From NCBI RefSeq assembly GCF_900537995.1, contig NZ_LR027880.1, forward strand, positions 2,860,001 to 2,924,000: a DNA stretch of 64,000 bases, written 5' to 3'. The position numbers were made by a program, and so were the translations under genes. The DNA comes from Roseburia intestinalis L1-82 (GTDB lineage Bacteria > Bacillota > Clostridia > Lachnospirales > Lachnospiraceae). Shown one piece after another: positions 24,924 to 33,239 of the stretch (the first letter of the stretch is position 1; every line of letters begins with the position of its first letter). The notes under the pieces are model-generated. The model had not been told where the DNA came from, searched no databases, and was given only the letters and a program-made list of their open reading frames with translations.

Positions 24924-26504
24924 TTACTCCTCCCCAAAAGCATAATTCCATTCAATCTCTACTCTCTTATCCCTGTATATGATAACCTTTTTAATGAATA
25001 CATCCACCGCTTCCTGCGTCAGCTTTTCCATCTGAGAAAACCGGATAATCTCTTTTATATCCTGTTTCGGTCGGTTGTATTCCTCCGTAAACCTGCCAAA
25101 TGCAAGCTCTGCTTCTTCTATTTTACATGACAGCTCCTCCATCTGTAAAGCGATTCCATCCGCCCTGCTGCAGTATTCTCCTGCTTCTATCTGCTTTACA
25201 GCATAGTTTTCGTACAATGTATCTTTCTCTGTCTGCAAACTCCGATACTGCATCCGATAATTACCCAGCTCTTTATTTAGTCTGCTCAATTCCACTTTCT
25301 GAAATTGTTCAAGACTCTCACGCTGTTTTATCAAATCTCCACGGCGCATCAACTCCCGGTACAATTCCGTCAACACAATCTCTTCCAGAATGTCTGCCCT
25401 AAAATAAGTACAGCAGTCCGGTATCTGCAGCAGGGAATGTTTCCTGCACCAGAAATGATTTGGCATCTTACCATTGTTTCTCTGCGGTTTATAGTTGATC
25501 GCATATCCACACCCGCCACAATATATTTTCCCTGTCAGTGGGTGTTTTTCCCGTTTCCTTTTCGTGGACTGTTCCGGGCGGTAAGCAGATGCAAGTGCAA
25601 ATACCTCCGGCGTTACCAGCGGCTCGTGATGATCCGTAATTACTTTCCACTCCTCCTTTGGCACAGCAATCCCGTTTTTACTTCCAACAGACTTGCGGAC
25701 TGATTTACCGTAAGCCATTTCGCCCAGATAGAAACGATTATTCAGGATTCTCCTCACTGCCGTATTGCTCCATGTATGATGCTCCCTTTCCATTTTCCTC
25801 TCAGGATGACGCATCTGTGTAACAGTCGGCGTCTGCTTGGCAATCAGCTCCTTTGCTATCTGCGTACTGCTCATTCCTTTTTCTGCCAATGAGAAGATAT
25901 GGCGGACGATTTCTGCCTCCTTTTCATTGACAATCACCGTATTTTTTTCAATTTCACTCTTGGCATAACCAAAAGGAACCTGTCCGAATACATATTCCCC
26001 ATTTGCACATTTATTTTGAAATGATGTTTTTACTTTGACCGATATATCCTTACTGTAAAGGTCATAGAGAAGCGTCTGGAAAGCAGTATCCAGCGGGGTG
26101 GTACTTCCTTCATGCTCCCTGCTGTCATAATGGTCATTTACGGCAATGAACCGCACTCCCATAAAGGGGAAAATCTGGTTGAGATAATCACCCAGTTCTA
26201 TGTAATCCCTTGCAAACCGGGACATATCCTTTACCAGAATACAACTGATTTTACTCTGCTTTACCTGTTTTAACATCTCCTGCAGCCCCGGTCTGTCCAT
26301 ATTCGTACCGGAAAAACCGTCATCACAAAATTCTGCAACCTCCTGTCCCATTAGTTCAGCATCATTTCTGATATAATCTAAAAGCATTTTCCGCTGATTG
26401 GAAATACTGTTGCTTTCCCGCTGCTCTGTGGAAGCTTTACCGTCCAGGGCATCATCCTCTATGGAAAGGCGGAGATAGATTGCAATCTTCCTGCTGTCTG
26501 TCAT
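24924..26504 (-). CDS. Large serine recombinase 1
   Basis: A 526-aa site-specific serine recombinase. The resolvase/invertase catalytic domain (about 5-160) has the nucleophile S14 in IYLRLSIED and the DMSRFARDYIE motif. It is followed by the recombinase domain, a zinc-ribbon segment (CGGCGYAINY with later CRKH and CCTYF) and a C-terminal coiled coil. It resembles TnpX-type recombinases of clostridial integrative elements. Its start overlaps the stop of recombinase 2 by 4 bp (ATGA), showing translational coupling. A GGGGAGG hairpin overlaps its stop codon. It is last of the three-gene set. Confidence 0.92.
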   Translation of the reverse strand: MTDSRKIAIYLRLSIEDDALDGKASTEQRESNSISNQRKMLLDYIRNDAELMGQEVAEFCDDGFSGTNMDRPGLQEMLKQVKQSKISCILVKDMSRFARDYIELGDYLNQIFPFMGVRFIAVNDHYDSREHEGSTTPLDTAFQTLLYDLYSKDISVKVKTSFQNKCANGEYVFGQVPFGYAKSEIEKNTVIVNEKEAEIVRHIFSLAEKGMSSTQIAKELIAKQTPTVTQMRHPERKMEREHHTWSNTAVRRILNNRFYLGEMAYGKSVRKSVGSKNGIAVPKEEWKVITDHHEPLVTPEVFALASAYRPEQSTKRKREKHPLTGKIYCGGCGYAINYKPQRNNGKMPNHFWCRKHSLLQIPDCCTYFRADILEEIVLTELYRELMRRGDLIKQRESLEQFQKVELSRLNKELGNYRMQYRSLQTEKDTLYENYAVKQIEAGEYCSRADGIALQMEELSCKIEEAELAFGRFTEEYNRPKQDIKEIIRFSQMEKLTQEAVDVFIKKVIIYRDKRVEIEWNYAFGEE

Positions 26505-28243
26505 TTTTTCACCTGCCTTTCCATCAGTGCATCACTGTATGTAAATAAGACTTCCACCATTTTCCCCGGATACACATAGATTTTATCTATCAGCGATTCA
26601 ATAAGCTCCCTGGTAAGTACCTGTTCATTCTTTAGTTTTATCAATGCACGGACTGCTTTCAGATAGGTTTCTCCGTCACGCTCAAGGCTTACTTCCTGCT
26701 CTCTGAAGTTCTTCTCCTGCTTCTCCAAATCCCGCAGCCTGTTTTCCTTACACATTTTATACTCCACATAGTCTTTCTGCGAAAGACCGCCCGTGCGGTA
26801 TGCCATATACTTCCCGCTTTCTTCCTCTGCAAGCCGGAGCTTTGTGCAGACCACGGCATGAAGGCTCTGCTCCAGTTCCTGCTTTTTTTGCCGGATGATT
26901 GCTCTTGCAGTATCTAAATACATTCTCTGTTTTTTCAAGTCCACATCAAATTCTTTTTCAAACAGTACAAAAAGGATATCCGTCAACGCATTTTTCGAGA
27001 TACGGTTAGAGGACGGACAGTTATCTGTTTTGGTTGCTCCGCCATTCCTACAAAAATAACCATCCATACGGTTTTTACTATCATCCGCATAGTGCTTCAC
27101 ATAGCTGTGTCTTGTCATTTTCCGCCCGCATACACCACAGTACAGCACCTTGTCAAAAATATTTTCTCCGATTGGGCAGCCTTCCGTTGGATGAGCATGG
27201 CTTTTTGTCTGCTCCCGCAGTTTCTTCCTTACTCCGGCCGCTTCCTTCCCAATCTCCGGCGTGATCAGCGGCTCATGGGCTTCTTCTTTTACCACCCAGT
27301 CATCTTCCGGCTTGTGAATGCGGTTATTTTCATCCCTTGCAGTAATGCTGGTCTTTCCCTGTACCAGCTTTCCAGCGTAAGTGTCACTTTTAATAATGCG
27401 TTCCACACCACTTTTATCCCATCCTTTGTAAGCTGCATCCGGTGGGCAGTAGACCTCTCCCGTTTTGTGATAGACCGCCGGCGGATTGATCTTACGAGTG
27501 TTCAGATCATCCGCAACTGCCGTATAGCTTTCCGTCTCAATAAATTTCTGAAAAATGTATCTGACAATCTCCTCCGTATTTTCATCCGGTATCAGCCTGC
27601 GTACTTTGCCCTCCCAGACTGCCTTATACCCATAAGGTGCAGGACCGCCCACATAGGAGCCTTCTTTTCTTCTCTGTGCCAGAGAAGCTTTCGCTTTCAC
27701 GGAAAAATCCTTAGCATACATATCATTTACCAGATTCTTGATTTCCGATACCATCTGTTTCGTTTCATTGCCGCCTGCCCCGGTATCAAAGCCATCCGCC
27801 ACGGCTATGAAACGCACACCAAGGAACGGGAAAATCTTCTCTATATAATTTCCGGCTTCCAGATAATTTCTGCCAAAACGGGACAGGTCTTTTACGATCA
27901 CACAGTTAATGTCTCCCATGCGGACATCCTGCATCAGCCGCTGAAACGCACCCCGGTTAAAATTGGTTCCCGTCTTTCCCAAGTCGATATAACAGTCTAC
28001 AACTTCGATTTTATCCGTATGTTCTCCGTTCCATTCCTCAATGAATTTCCTGGCGATCTCTATCTGCACCTCTACTGATTCATTCTTTGAAGTTTGCCTG
28101 CAAACTTTTTTGTCTATATCTGCGGAGAGTCTGGCATAAATACCAGCCTTATACTGCCTGCTCTTTTGATTCTTAGCAGCACTCGTGGGTGTGTCCGAAC
28201 CTTTTCCCGCTGACTGCCTCTTTGATGTTCTTCCCATACTCAT
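26501..28243 (-). CDS. Large serine recombinase 2
   Basis: A 580-aa serine recombinase. An extra basic N-terminal tail of about 30 residues precedes the catalytic domain with S40 in IYARLSADI and VKDLSRFGRNYLE. The recombinase and zinc-ribbon regions follow (CGVCGRKMTRH, CRNGG, CPSS) and a coiled coil ends the protein. It overlaps genes on both sides by 4 bp, so the trio is translated in series. The three proteins differ considerably from each other, which argues against a recent tandem duplication and for distinct roles, such as the two strands or the excision and integration directions. Confidence 0.92.
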   Translation of the reverse strand: MSMGRTSKRQSAGKGSDTPTSAAKNQKSRQYKAGIYARLSADIDKKVCRQTSKNESVEVQIEIARKFIEEWNGEHTDKIEVVDCYIDLGKTGTNFNRGAFQRLMQDVRMGDINCVIVKDLSRFGRNYLEAGNYIEKIFPFLGVRFIAVADGFDTGAGGNETKQMVSEIKNLVNDMYAKDFSVKAKASLAQRRKEGSYVGGPAPYGYKAVWEGKVRRLIPDENTEEIVRYIFQKFIETESYTAVADDLNTRKINPPAVYHKTGEVYCPPDAAYKGWDKSGVERIIKSDTYAGKLVQGKTSITARDENNRIHKPEDDWVVKEEAHEPLITPEIGKEAAGVRKKLREQTKSHAHPTEGCPIGENIFDKVLYCGVCGRKMTRHSYVKHYADDSKNRMDGYFCRNGGATKTDNCPSSNRISKNALTDILFVLFEKEFDVDLKKQRMYLDTARAIIRQKKQELEQSLHAVVCTKLRLAEEESGKYMAYRTGGLSQKDYVEYKMCKENRLRDLEKQEKNFREQEVSLERDGETYLKAVRALIKLKNEQVLTRELIESLIDKIYVYPGKMVEVLFTYSDALMERQVKK

Positions 28244-29925
28244 GCACTCCTTTCCCTGCCGCTTTCCTGCCCCGAAAGTGCAGTGACATATTCCTGCATG
28301 ATCCGGTATTCATCCCGAAAATAAAACTCTATCTCAAGTCTTTTATCCTCGAACACATAAATCCGCTTTACCAGACTCGTCAAAGTATGCCGGTCAATTT
28401 CAGCAAGCTTCAGGGAATCCTGAAATTTTGCCAGCCTTGAAGCACTGACTACACCTTTCTGCAGCATCCGCCGTATCATGTCCTGTTGCTGTTCCTGTGC
28501 TTTCTCCAGTTCTTGTGCCTTGCGCTGAAACTCCTTGTGCAGACGTTCAAATTCTTCCTTTGTTACGACATTCTGCCTTAGATCGTCATAGAGTCCTGCG
28601 CAGAGACCGTAATACTTATCCTGCTCCTGTTTCAGCCGTGTAAGCTCCTTCTGGCATCCCGCAACTGCTTCCAGATTTGTCTCTTTTTCTTTCGCCTGTT
28701 CAAAAAGTTTACTCTGCGCTAAAAAGTCATTGGCATATCTGCGAACCGCAATGCCCACCAATTCCTTTAAAGTATTTTCCTCTATGCTGTGGCGGCTGCA
28801 TCCCTCGCCCCGGTTTTTTGTGGAACAGATATAGTACACCTTATTGGATTCCTTATACCGGACTCTGCGCCGCACCATCTGTTCTCCGCAGTCCCCGCAA
28901 AACAGAAGTCCCATGAATGGACTTAAGCTTTTGCTTTCCGGGCTTACCCGTCCGTCCGTCTGAAGAAGATTCTGTACCGCTTCAAAATCACTGTCTGAAA
29001 TAATAGGCTCATGGGTATTTTCCGCACGCACCCATTCTTCCTTTGGTTTCTCAACACTCTTTTTCACCTTATAATTGACTTTCTCTGTCTTGCCTTGCAG
29101 CAGGTGCCCCAGATAAACTTCATTGGTCAGGATACGCTTTACCGATGAACTGCTCCACTGTGAACCGGAGCCGCCGGTAAACCCGCCCCGGTAGTTAAGC
29201 CCCGTAGACTTTTTATATTCTTTCGGGGAAAGAATGTGCAGCTCGTTCAGCTTCTTTGCAATGGCAGACACCGCCATTCCCTCAATTTTCCACCGGAATA
29301 TCCTGCGTACAATCTCTGCCGCATAATCATCCACCACCAGCTTGTTCTTATTCTCCGGAGACTTGCGATAGCCATATGCGGCAAAAGGTGATAAGCATTC
29401 CCCGGCTTTCCGTTTCACTGCAAGCTGGCTTTTTACCTTGGTGGAAATGTCCCGGCAATAAGAATCATTGATAAAATTCTTGACCGGAATCACGATCTGG
29501 CGTTCTCCGGTGTCTGCCGATATGCTGTCGTAATGATCAGTTAAGGCAATGAAACGCACACCAAGAACCGGGAATATCTTTTCCAGATACCTCCCGGCTT
29601 CAATGTAATCGCGCCCAAAACGGGACAGGTCTTTCACAACCACGCAGTTAACCCTGCCCGCTTCAATATCTTTCATCATTCTGTTAAATTCTGGTCTGTC
29701 GAAATTACTGCCGGAAAAGCCATCATCTACATAAATGTCATAGAGTTCCATATCCTCCTGTTCATTTAAAAAGGAACGGATCAACTCCCTCTGACTTCCT
29801 ATGCTGTTGCTTTCGGCTTTAGATACGCCATTTATCATGGCGTTGCCATCATGCTCCGCTTTCACATTGTCATCTCTGGAAAGACGCAGATACATGGCGG
29901 CAAAGAATTTAGATTGTTCTTTCAT
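28240..29925 (-). CDS. Large serine recombinase 3
   Basis: A 561-aa serine recombinase, first in the trio. The catalytic S16 lies in MYLRLSRDD, with VVKDLSRFGRDYIEA further on; then the recombinase domain, zinc ribbon (CGDCGEQMVRRR and CSTKNRGEGCSRH) and a long coiled coil (about 440-530). The start at 29925 has a CAGGAGTG site; the longer in-frame extension upstream has no ribosome site and is rejected. Serine recombinases of this size integrate and excise clostridial mobilizable elements. Confidence 0.92.
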   Translation of the reverse strand: MKEQSKFFAAMYLRLSRDDNVKAEHDGNAMINGVSKAESNSIGSQRELIRSFLNEQEDMELYDIYVDDGFSGSNFDRPEFNRMMKDIEAGRVNCVVVKDLSRFGRDYIEAGRYLEKIFPVLGVRFIALTDHYDSISADTGERQIVIPVKNFINDSYCRDISTKVKSQLAVKRKAGECLSPFAAYGYRKSPENKNKLVVDDYAAEIVRRIFRWKIEGMAVSAIAKKLNELHILSPKEYKKSTGLNYRGGFTGGSGSQWSSSSVKRILTNEVYLGHLLQGKTEKVNYKVKKSVEKPKEEWVRAENTHEPIISDSDFEAVQNLLQTDGRVSPESKSLSPFMGLLFCGDCGEQMVRRRVRYKESNKVYYICSTKNRGEGCSRHSIEENTLKELVGIAVRRYANDFLAQSKLFEQAKEKETNLEAVAGCQKELTRLKQEQDKYYGLCAGLYDDLRQNVVTKEEFERLHKEFQRKAQELEKAQEQQQDMIRRMLQKGVVSASRLAKFQDSLKLAEIDRHTLTSLVKRIYVFEDKRLEIEFYFRDEYRIMQEYVTALSGQESGRERSA

Positions 29926-30058
29926 GTTATCACTCCTGACTTTTTTGTTAGGGGGAAGCCGGTGGCTTTTCCATTCCATAAAATCAGGAGTTACGCTGAT
30001 TTGTCCTGATATTAGGTTAGCATAGATAAGAGGATTTTTCAATCCAAATATAAATTTT

Positions 30059-30328
30059 TCAAATATGAATTTCGGATAACCTTTGCAGATATTCCGCCAT
30101 TTTATCATCTATGCTGGCTCCGTCTTTTTGGAACCTGACCTTAACTACATAATCACCGATCCGATTGACATAGACATTGTTCGTCTGCCTTGCAAACGCA
30201 TCCAGCTTCTTCTCCACAGGCAGGGATGTATCAATCTCTATGTCCCTCAAATCAGTCAGAGTGGAAATATCTACCGTCCTTATATCCACGGCAGCCATTT
30301 CTTCAAGTCTTTCCTTTGTCAGTTCCAA
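30059..30328 (-). CDS. DUF6870-like small protein of mobile elements
   Basis: An 89-aa acidic protein, no signal or membrane segment, with a charged helical start (LTKERLEEMAAVDIRTVDIS) and a beta-rich end (NRIGDYVVKVRFQKDG). I recognise it as the DUF6870 type seen beside serine recombinases in Lachnospiraceae elements; the function is unknown. The start codon is TTG at 30328, directly after AGGAGAG. It lies between the recombinase trio and the helicase, all on the minus strand. Confidence 0.65.
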   Translation of the reverse strand: MELTKERLEEMAAVDIRTVDISTLTDLRDIEIDTSLPVEKKLDAFARQTNNVYVNRIGDYVVKVRFQKDGASIDDKMAEYLQRLSEIHI

Positions 30329-30419
30329 GGCTTCTCTCCTTTCCGGACAGCATAATCTTGCTGCTATCTAAGTCTATTCTTTTACCGGATTGTCCTATGC
30401 TATAGCATTTTTCACAGCA

Positions 30420-30548
30420 TTACATCCCTGTTATTTCTTCCAATGCTCTCATACATTCTATAGCCCCAGCAACTGCAATACAGGCCGCCAGAAACATAAC
30501 AGCAAGGGCGCCTGCTGCAGCGCCCACAACGATCAACACGATTTTCAT
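30420..30548 (-). CDS. 42-aa single-pass membrane protein
   Basis: A tiny ORF beginning MKIVLIVVGAAAGALAVMFL and ending with a short charged tail (ECMRALEEITGM). The N-terminal 30 residues are a glycine/alanine-rich membrane helix. Its ATG overlaps the helicase stop codon (ATGA), the same coupling used in the recombinase trio, which supports its being translated. No homologue is recalled. It could be a toxin-like or accessory membrane peptide of the element. Confidence 0.5.
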   Translation of the reverse strand: MKIVLIVVGAAAGALAVMFLAACIAVAGAIECMRALEEITGM

Positions 30549-32554
30549 TCTTCTTCCCACTCCTTATCCATAAAATAACTGTCTGCTTTCTTCCTTATAA
30601 TAAAGTCTGCCACATCCATGAGCCTGTCCGTGACCGGCATGGTCGGCAGGGTATTCAGAATTTCCGCCCGGTATCTGCCACGCAGGGATGCCCTGCTGTC
30701 TAAAATGGAAAATACCGCTGTATCCTTTTCCCTGCGGATACCGCGCCCGAACCACTGCCTTAGTTTAATCAGCATTTCCGGGATGATGATGTCCCTGCGG
30801 TATAAATCAAAGTCCTCATACAGGTTTCTCTGGTATTCCATGACCGGATCCGGCACGGGAAACGGCAGTTTTACTACAATTAGGCTGGAAAGTATATCCC
30901 CTGCAAGGTCAATTTCCTCTCCGGCACTGTCACTGGCAAACAGCACTCCGTTTCCGCTTCTTCTAAAGCTACTTATTACATCCAGTCTGCCTCTGCCCAT
31001 AAGAAACAACGGATAATCAGAAAGCTGCTCCTTCAGACCATAGAACACCCTTTCCATGAGCCAATAGGATGTAAAAAGGATCAGGGTATGCCCATGAGTG
31101 GCAGACACTATCTGCAATATTTCCGCCATGACCGCCTGTATGTAACTGTCATCCCAGATATTCGGAAACGGCATACGCTCCGGTATATAGAGCAGACCGT
31201 TACTCTGAAAATCAAAGGGTGAGGGCTTGCTGGTTTCCATGATTCTTGATAAAGCTGCAAAGGAAAGCCCTGTCATTCTCTTAAAGTGCCCAAAATCCCC
31301 CCGGACTGACATTGTGCCGGACGTAATAATAACCGGTATCGGTCTGCTCCAGATGTCACGGAATAAAACCTGTTCCAGTTCCATTGGAACCGCACACAGG
31401 GCAAGCCTGCCGTTCTCCCTCTTTTCCATCCAGCAGATTGAATTTCCGCTGTTTAGAAATACGGTCAGCTTGTCCGTCAGCTCCTGACAACGCTTTTTCA
31501 GGCCCTGCATCCGCATTTTTTGTCCGCTGTTTTCCTGATAGGATAAGGGAAGCTGCTCTAAAGCCTTTGCCATGTGCCTTATGTAAATTTTTTCCATGGA
31601 ACCTATCACTATTTCAATCCTGCTTCCCTCTCTGGTGTGGTTTCCTGCTAAATCTCCCGCCAGTCTGTCAAATATCTGTCTGTTATATTCCGCAAGCTGA
31701 CTCCGCAATACAGTAAGTTCATCCATGCCTGTGGTTCTTCTGTTCACTTCACTCAAACCCACGATAAATTCCGCATCCTGCTCGTCCCAGACTGTGCTGT
31801 ACATCTGTCTTGCGGCATCTATCAGCTTGTGGGACTCATCAAACACCATTGCCCCATATCCCGGAAAAAGAGGTTTTCTGCCCTGCTTCTGTCCAATCAG
31901 ATCGGCAAGGATATAATTATGGTTCGTAATCTGAAAATCAAAATTATCCGTCATGCACTTTTTCTTAAAATTCATAAATCTGCATAAAAGCGAATAAGGA
32001 CATGACTTATTGCAGCGAAACACGTTGATTCTGCCTTTTACATATGGTGTCAGCACGGCATCATCCAAATCAATCCTGTCAAATTCCTGCTCCCTAAGCC
32101 TTGCCAGTTCCAGTATCAGATTGGCATCCACTTCTCTCTGCAATTTTTTTATGGATGTCTCATATATCTTCAATCTGGAGTCACAGACATAATGCCGTTT
32201 TCCTTTCCGCACCACAAAAGATAATGGTTTGTCAATTATATGGTGTTCTAAAAGGATCCCGGATATCTGCGGTATGTATTCCTCTGTCAATGCTTTCTGC
32301 AGGGCTATGGTGGATGTTGATATGACTGCCGGAATCTTCTTATCTGAATAAATGTTATGTACCGTCAGTGCAAGGATATATGCGTGAGTTTTTCCTGTCC
32401 CCACTTCCGCCTCACATAAAGCCAGTTTGTTTTCCTGCAATACCCGGAGCATTTCAAGAGAAAGTTCTTTCTGCTTTACCCTCAGATTCATTCCATGTTT
32501 CGGTAAAATCTCATCAAATAAATAAATTAATAATTCTTCTGCACTCTTTGCCAT
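30545..32554 (-). CDS. DinG/XPD-type ATP-dependent helicase
   Basis: A 669-aa superfamily 2 helicase. Walker A is EVGTGKTHAY (about residue 50); the Walker B/DEAH box reads FDESHK; four cysteines (YVCDSR, FRCNKSCPYSLLCR) form the expected Fe-S cluster of the XPD/DinG group. The C-terminal helicase half has GVLFASDSAGEEIDLAG and ends with an arginine-rich QWFGRGIRRE motif VI. DinG-type helicases unwind 5'-3', acting on recombination or replication intermediates. Here it belongs to the mobile element. Upstream lies an unusual 340-bp structured leader. Confidence 0.88.
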   Translation of the reverse strand: MAKSAEELLIYLFDEILPKHGMNLRVKQKELSLEMLRVLQENKLALCEAEVGTGKTHAYILALTVHNIYSDKKIPAVISTSTIALQKALTEEYIPQISGILLEHHIIDKPLSFVVRKGKRHYVCDSRLKIYETSIKKLQREVDANLILELARLREQEFDRIDLDDAVLTPYVKGRINVFRCNKSCPYSLLCRFMNFKKKCMTDNFDFQITNHNYILADLIGQKQGRKPLFPGYGAMVFDESHKLIDAARQMYSTVWDEQDAEFIVGLSEVNRRTTGMDELTVLRSQLAEYNRQIFDRLAGDLAGNHTREGSRIEIVIGSMEKIYIRHMAKALEQLPLSYQENSGQKMRMQGLKKRCQELTDKLTVFLNSGNSICWMEKRENGRLALCAVPMELEQVLFRDIWSRPIPVIITSGTMSVRGDFGHFKRMTGLSFAALSRIMETSKPSPFDFQSNGLLYIPERMPFPNIWDDSYIQAVMAEILQIVSATHGHTLILFTSYWLMERVFYGLKEQLSDYPLFLMGRGRLDVISSFRRSGNGVLFASDSAGEEIDLAGDILSSLIVVKLPFPVPDPVMEYQRNLYEDFDLYRRDIIIPEMLIKLRQWFGRGIRREKDTAVFSILDSRASLRGRYRAEILNTLPTMPVTDRLMDVADFIIRKKADSYFMDKEWEEE

Positions 32555-32630
32555 CGTTACGCCTCCTAAAATTTCTTAGTGCCATAAAGCAGCACAGGAA
32601 TAGGCTGGAAGGTATCGGTTTGGCTTTTTA

Positions 32631-32985
32631 CTAACAAAAATGAGCTTCCATCCAGCCCATGATTTCTACTGCTTTATAAAAAGGTGCATCAGCCATCCTG
32701 CCGGTAAGCAGGCATCATAAAAGCCGCCCACATTCTTTCTCAAACGTGGGTGTGCATTTTCCCGTCACTTATGCGGGCCACTGGCGTGGAAGTATCATTA
32801 TTTCCGACCGGTATCATCGCATCCTGCCCCACCACGGGCAGTAAAGCCACAGGTAGTTCCCGCTCAGGATAGTGCGGTTCTTTTCACACTGATCCGTCAT
32901 GGCGTATCCTGACTTGTGCTTTCCGGCTCTCCGGCCGGTCGGATGTGTGCCTGATGCACAGATATGAAGTTGTCAAAGTGCAGTA
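32631..32985 (-). ncRNA. Candidate structured leader RNA / micro-ORF region upstream of the helicase
   Basis: This gene-free stretch is more GC-rich than nearby intergenic DNA and full of hairpins on the minus strand: an 8-bp stem TCAGGATA/TATCCTGA (32905-32912 with 32864-32871) enclosing AGTGTG/CGCACT, CCGGC/GCCGG (32934-32938 with 32923-32927), CCCAC/GTGGG (32746-32750 with 32727-32731) and CCTGC/GCAGG (32708-32712 with 32697-32701). It also carries four very short ORFs in series: 32814-32900 (28 aa, MTDQCEKNRTIL...), 32740-32817 (25 aa, MIPVGNNDTSTP...), 32689-32733 (14 aa) and 32631-32696 (21 aa, MADAPFYKAVEI...). The first pair and last pair overlap stop-to-start. A structured RNA, a translational leader, or both, is possible. 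Confidence 0.5.
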
Positions 32986-33013
32986 AAAGGGGAATATTTT
33001 AGACAAAAGAAAA

Positions 33014-33046
33014 CCCCTTCACCTAATTCGCCGCTAGGTAAAGGGG
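33014..33046 (-). terminator. Terminator between the helicase leader and the radical SAM cassette
   Basis: CCCCTTCACCTA (33014-33025) pairs with TAGGTAAAGGGG (33035-33046), and TTTTCTTTTG follows on the minus strand. It would stop leftward transcription arriving from the cassette and so insulates the helicase region. Confidence 0.75.
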
Positions 33047-33073
33047 GCTGCCGAAAAAATTTTCATTTTATTT

Positions 33074-33200
33074 TAATATGGTAACGATAATTAGGAATTA
33101 TGGGGTGGATTTCAGCAATCATGTAGATGAGATGGGAGAGAATCTATCGTTATCTGTTGGAAATACAATAGAATTTCGATATAAGATAATACACAATTAT
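33074..33200 (+). repeat. 127-bp inverted repeat, left copy
   Basis: This is 95% identical (6 mismatches counted) to the reverse complement of 35962-36088. It starts at TAATATGG and ends at CACAATTAT. Both copies keep a reading frame open and contain the perfect palindrome ATAATTAGGAATTAT (33087-33101 here). No recognisable promoter lies upstream of this copy. Confidence 0.9.
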
Positions 33201-33239
33201 CTAATTTCATTGTTTACAGTTTTACGTGGGAGGGCTAAC

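Noticed and set aside
32940..33060. Possible group II intron or group I intron end near the structured leader
   Set aside because: No domain V-like hairpin, no GUGYG-type start and no intron-encoded reverse transcriptase or endonuclease nearby.
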